Positions 60,806-63,225 of a stretch of DNA of 63,225 nucleotides are shown here, in pieces. The position numbers and the translations under genes were made by a program. Source of the stretch: Eshraghiella sp964414835 (GTDB lineage: Bacteria > Bacillota > Clostridia > Lachnospirales > Lachnospiraceae). A model generated the notes under the pieces. That model was not told where the DNA came from. It worked only from the letters and a program-made list of their open reading frames with translations, and searched no databases. Location of the stretch: the NCBI GenBank assembly GCA_964414835.1, contig CAYPWY010000011.1, positions 1 through 63,225 of the forward strand, read 5' to 3'. Positions within the stretch are counted from its first letter, which is position 1. Each line of letters opens with the position of its first letter.

Positions 60806-61824
60806 TGGAAGATGTTTTTATACTTGCAATAGAAAGTTCATGTGATGAGACAGCTGCCGCCGTTGTACACAACGGAAGGACTGTCTTATCTAATGTCATA
60901 TCATCACAGATTGATTTGCACACATTATATGGCGGTGTTGTTCCTGAAATAGCATCACGAAAACATATGGAGCAGATTAATCAGGTCGTGGAACAGGCAC
61001 TTAAGGAAGCCCATATGTCCCTGTCGGACATAACAGCAATAGCCGTAACATACGGACCCGGATTGGTTGGCGCTCTCCTTGTGGGAGTAGCTCACGCCAA
61101 AGCGCTTGCCTTTGCGGCACACAAGCCTCTTGTGGGAGTGCATCATATTGAGGGGCATATAAGTGCCAACTATATTGAAAATCCTGAACTTGAGCCGCCG
61201 TTTGGGTGCCTTGTAGTGTCAGGAGGACATACGCATCTTGTAAACGTTAAGGATTATGGAAAATATGATATTCTCGGAAGAACAAGAGATGACGCTGCAG
61301 GTGAGGCGTTTGATAAGGTTGCAAGAGCTGTGGGACTGGGGTATCCCGGAGGACCGAAAATTGACAAGCTTGCCAAGGAAGGAAACTCTGATGCCATAGA
61401 ATTTCCACGTGCCAAAATAGACGGAGCACAGTACGATTTCAGTTTCAGCGGTCTTAAATCAGCGGTGCTGAATTATCTCAACCATTGCGAAATGAAAAAT
61501 ATTGAGATTAACGCAGCTGATATTGCGGCTTCTTTTCAAAAGGCGGTTGTTGATGTGCTTGTGGGTCATGCTATGCAGGCTGTGGATGAGTTTCACTTTG
61601 AAAAGTTTGCAATCGCAGGGGGCGTTGCCTCCAATTCATCTTTAAGAGCTGCAATGGAGGAGGCGTGTGCCAAAAAGGGCATAGCTTTTTATCATCCGTC
61701 ACCTGTTCTGTGTACTGATAATGCTGCCATGATAGGCGCCGCAGGATATTATGATTATATAGCAGGAATGCGTTCCGGATGGGACTTGAATGCCGTTCCT
61801 AATCTTAAGCTGGGGGAACGTTAA
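60805..61824 (+). CDS. tsaD: tRNA N6-threonylcarbamoyladenosine transferase TsaD
   Basis: The 339-residue enzyme has ILAIESSCDETAAA, the metal-binding HHIEGHI (two His) and GGVASNSSLR plus CTDNAAMIG near the C-terminus. It transfers threonylcarbamoyl from TC-AMP to A37 of ANN-decoding tRNAs with TsaB and TsaE. tsaC is not in this window. The true start is 60805; a longer frame to 60751 overlaps the upstream gene. ispD overlaps it by TAATG. Confidence 0.95.
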   Translation: MEDVFILAIESSCDETAAAVVHNGRTVLSNVISSQIDLHTLYGGVVPEIASRKHMEQINQVVEQALKEAHMSLSDITAIAVTYGPGLVGALLVGVAHAKALAFAAHKPLVGVHHIEGHISANYIENPELEPPFGCLVVSGGHTHLVNVKDYGKYDILGRTRDDAAGEAFDKVARAVGLGYPGGPKIDKLAKEGNSDAIEFPRAKIDGAQYDFSFSGLKSAVLNYLNHCEMKNIEINAADIAASFQKAVVDVLVGHAMQAVDEFHFEKFAIAGGVASNSSLRAAMEEACAKKGIAFYHPSPVLCTDNAAMIGAAGYYDYIAGMRSGWDLNAVPNLKLGER

Positions 61825-62582
61825 TGGAACATAATTATGCAATAGTTCTTGCCGGAGGGAAAGGCAGCCGTATGGGAAGCAGCATTCCCAAACAATATAT
61901 GGAAATTGACGGCAGACCTATGCTGTATTACTCTATTGCCACCTTTGAGTCCTGTGCTTTTATTGATGAAATAATCCTGGTAACCGTTGGTACGGACATT
62001 GAATATTGCCGGGAAGAAATTGTGAGGAGGTATGGTTTTTCTAAAGTTACGAAAATAGTTTCGGGCGGAAGCACAAGGTATGCTTCTGTGTACTGTGGAT
62101 TGCAGGCGATAAATGACAGGAATGGATATGTTTTTATTCATGATGGTGCCAGACCATGCATAAATGACGAACTTTTGGACAGACTTTATACAGATGTAAA
62201 AAAATACAATGCGGCAGTTGCGGCAGTGCGCTCAAAGGATACTGTAAAAATATCCGGCAATGACAAATTTGTTATGAATACACCGTTACGGGATAATGTA
62301 TGGAATGTACAGACACCGCAGGTCTTTGCTGTTGACGAGATTTGCAGGGCATATGAAAATATGATGCAGTTATTTCTCAATGACGATGCGCTGTCAGAAG
62401 AAGCTGCTTCCGGCGAGATAACGGATGACGCTATGGTAATGGAGCGTTTTGGCTCCGGCAAAGTATATCTTACAGAGTCTTTTTACGGCAATATTAAGGT
62501 AACCACAGCGGAGGATTTGTATACCGTAGAAAACATACTGAAAAAAACCAAAAAAAATAAAAATAATAAAAATAATTATTGA
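61824..62582 (+). CDS. ispD: 2-C-methyl-D-erythritol 4-phosphate cytidylyltransferase
   Basis: The 252-residue enzyme has the CTP-binding LAGGKGSRMGSSIPKQYM, GGSTRYASVYCGL, HDGARPCI and the final NIKVTTAEDLYTVENIL. It makes CDP-methylerythritol in the MEP isoprenoid pathway. The protein ends in a Lys/Asn-rich tail (KKTKKNKNNKNNY). A tRNA promoter begins almost at its stop. Confidence 0.94.
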   Translation: MEHNYAIVLAGGKGSRMGSSIPKQYMEIDGRPMLYYSIATFESCAFIDEIILVTVGTDIEYCREEIVRRYGFSKVTKIVSGGSTRYASVYCGLQAINDRNGYVFIHDGARPCINDELLDRLYTDVKKYNAAVAAVRSKDTVKISGNDKFVMNTPLRDNVWNVQTPQVFAVDEICRAYENMMQLFLNDDALSEEAASGEITDDAMVMERFGSGKVYLTESFYGNIKVTTAEDLYTVENILKKTKKNKNNKNNY

Positions 62583-62607
62583 CATCCGTATTTGTATTTG
62601 TTAGAAT
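62579..62607 (+). promoter_or_regulatory. Promoter of the tRNA-Ser genes
   Basis: TTGACA (62579-62584) and TAGAAT (62602-62607) are 17 bp apart. CTGTCGCTGA follows 6 bp after the -10 and recurs at the rRNA-type promoter (63179-63188). Confidence 0.7.
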
Positions 62608-62669
62608 AACAACTGTCGCTGAATCAGTAAGATTTGGCGTAATATGGAAATCCATCTTTGATGGAATAT

Positions 62670-62755
62670 GGAGAGGTACCGAAGCGGTCATAACGGGGCG
62701 GTCTTGAAAACCGTTTGTCTTCACGGGCGCATGGGTTCGAATCCCATCCTCTCCG
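62670..62755 (+). tRNA. tRNA-Ser (anticodon UGA)
   Basis: Acceptor GGAGAGG pairs with CCTCTCC. The anticodon loop CTTGAAA (62703-62709) gives UGA. A long variable arm precedes the GGGTTCGAATCCC T arm, as expected for serine. CCA is not encoded. Confidence 0.95.
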
Positions 62756-62759
62756 CTAA

Positions 62760-62790
62760 TTAAAACCACTTGCTGTATAAGTGGTTTTAA
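62760..62790 (+). terminator. Hairpin between the two tRNA-Ser genes
   Basis: Perfect 12-bp arms TTAAAACCACTT / AAGTGGTTTTAA with a 7-nt loop. It may be a partial terminator or an RNA-processing signal between tRNAs. Confidence 0.5.
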
Positions 62791-62834
62791 TAATGTTAAA
62801 ACCATTTAAGGCAAGCCTATTTAGCTTTTATTGA

Positions 62835-62923
62835 GCAGAAGTACCCAAGAGGCTGAAGGGACACCCCTGGAAAGGGTGCAGGTCGTTAATAGCGGCGCGA
62901 GGGTTCAAATCCCTCCTTCTGCG
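62835..62923 (+). tRNA. tRNA-Ser (anticodon GGA)
   Basis: Acceptor GCAGAAG pairs with CTTCTGC. The anticodon loop CTGGAAA (62867-62873) gives GGA. The variable arm is long and the T arm is GGGTTCAAATCCC. CCA is not encoded. A small TGGCG-GTAA-CGCCA hairpin follows at 62925-62938. Confidence 0.95.
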
Positions 62924-62942
62924 TTGGCGGTAACGCCATGAT

Positions 62943-63097
62943 GAAAATCCCCCGGAGAGAAACTCCTCGGCGGCAAGAATGAAAAGCCCCTCGGAAGTAT
63001 CTTCCTCGGCAGCAAGAATGAAAAGCCCCCTCGGAGAGAAACTCCTCGGCGGCGAGAAGAAAGGTCCCCTCGGAGAGAAACTCCTCGGCGGCGAGAA
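62943..63097 (+). repeat. Four tandem copies of a 39-bp GC-rich repeat between tRNA-Ser and a putative rRNA promoter
   Basis: Units lie at 62943-62980 (38 bp), 62981-63019, 63020-63058 and 63059-63097 (39 bp each). Each holds CCTCGGAG-AGAAA-CTCCTCGGCGGC or a variant, and starts with GAAAAG/GAAAGG. Copies 1, 3 and 4 can form GGAG/CTCC; copy 2 changes both arms to GGAAG/CTTCC, a compensating change that suggests an RNA or DNA hairpin matters. The G+C content contrasts with the AT-rich flank. Confidence 0.85.
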
Positions 63098-63142
63098 GTC
63101 ACATCGAAAAAATTGAAAATTGAAAAATTTTCAAAAAATATG

Positions 63143-63171
63143 TTGACAAACAAAAAACGGTGTGATATATT
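63143..63171 (+). promoter_or_regulatory. Promoter of a putative rRNA operon
   Basis: TTGACA (63143-63148) and TATATT (63166-63171) are 17 bp apart, following an AT-rich UP-like tract. The transcript begins with CTGTCGCTGA and a GCTGT/ACAGC stem, then AGAACCTTGATAATCAAACAG, which resembles the leader just upstream of clostridial 16S genes. The rRNA itself would lie outside the window. Confidence 0.55.
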
Positions 63172-63225
63172 GAATAAGCTGTCGCTGAGAAAACAGCAGG
63201 CAGAGAACCTTGATAATCAAACAGT

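Noticed and set aside
62943..63097. CRISPR array
   Set aside because: The units are directly adjacent with no unique spacers, and no cas genes are present.
62905..63153. Minus-strand ORF with a 13-residue periodic sequence
   Set aside because: The period simply reflects the 39-bp DNA repeat (13 codons). The frame runs into a tRNA gene, lacks a ribosome site, and has an implausible composition.

Overview
The window is a stretch of chromosome from an anaerobic, low-to-moderate GC Bacillota, most likely a gut Lachnospiraceae (Clostridia). Support: a FabK-type fatty-acid operon, rubrerythrin, cellobiose phosphorylase, an OPT transporter paired with a PqqD-like protein, several DegV paralogues, and a closing promoter and leader that look like a clostridial rRNA operon. 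The genus cannot be fixed from the sequence alone.

Layout. 1-1.6 kb: a truncated DEAH restriction helicase fused abruptly to a truncated AlwI-family endonuclease. 1.8-5.8 kb: a large Ig-like surface protein. 5.9-7.1 kb: a CMP-sugar synthetase fused to a KdsC-like phosphatase. 7.3-10.9 kb: a response regulator fused to acyltransferase debris, an OPT transporter with a PqqD-like partner, and a hydrolase remnant. 11.0-16.2 kb: fatty-acid operon acpP-fabH-K-G-F-Z with a terminal MarR regulator and a clear operator array. 16.3-28.4 kb: a polytopic GT-C-like protein, rubrerythrin, cellobiose phosphorylase, a DHH phosphoesterase, a glycosyltransferase and a heterodimeric ABC exporter. 28.6-39.6 kb: AraC, TrkA/TrkH potassium uptake, DegV, an aminotransferase with an ECF S-component, a sigma-like protein, methionine aminopeptidase, a sigma factor with a SPOR protein, TetR, and a second DegV. 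39.8-45.5 kb: an iron-sulfur/sulfur block, iscR-nifS-nifU-mnmA followed by metY-cysK, which appears to share one operator type. 45.5-48 kb: a decayed alanine symporter, an esterase and an SDR. 48.5-56.2 kb: hpf, secA, prfB (programmed frameshift), cheW, hom, lysC. 56.3-62.6 kb: small membrane proteins and a t6A-centred housekeeping run, tsaE-tsaB-rimI-(zinc protein)-rnz-(unknown)-tsaD-ispD. 62.6-63.2 kb: two tRNA-Ser genes, four tandem 39-bp repeats, and the promoter of what is probably an rRNA operon.

How it fits together. Most genes are core functions in compact operons with ATGA/TAATG overlaps. Sulfur flow is readable: CysK and MetY make cysteine/homocysteine, NifS/NifU move sulfur to Fe-S clusters, and MnmA uses it for tRNA thiolation, with a three-cysteine Rrf2 regulator at the head. 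The fatty-acid operon carries its own repressor candidate. Superimposed on this are at least five deletion scars in which the ends of genes survive but the middles are gone.

Most notable observations: a prfB frameshift site that uses UAA rather than UGA; a 6-9-6 dyad repeated at three sulfur-metabolism promoters; a sigma-like protein that keeps the core-binding region 2.2 but lacks recognisable promoter-binding regions; a 14-bp-phased operator array in front of acpP; a pair of perfect DnaA boxes upstream of hpf; and the OPT-PqqD gene pair.
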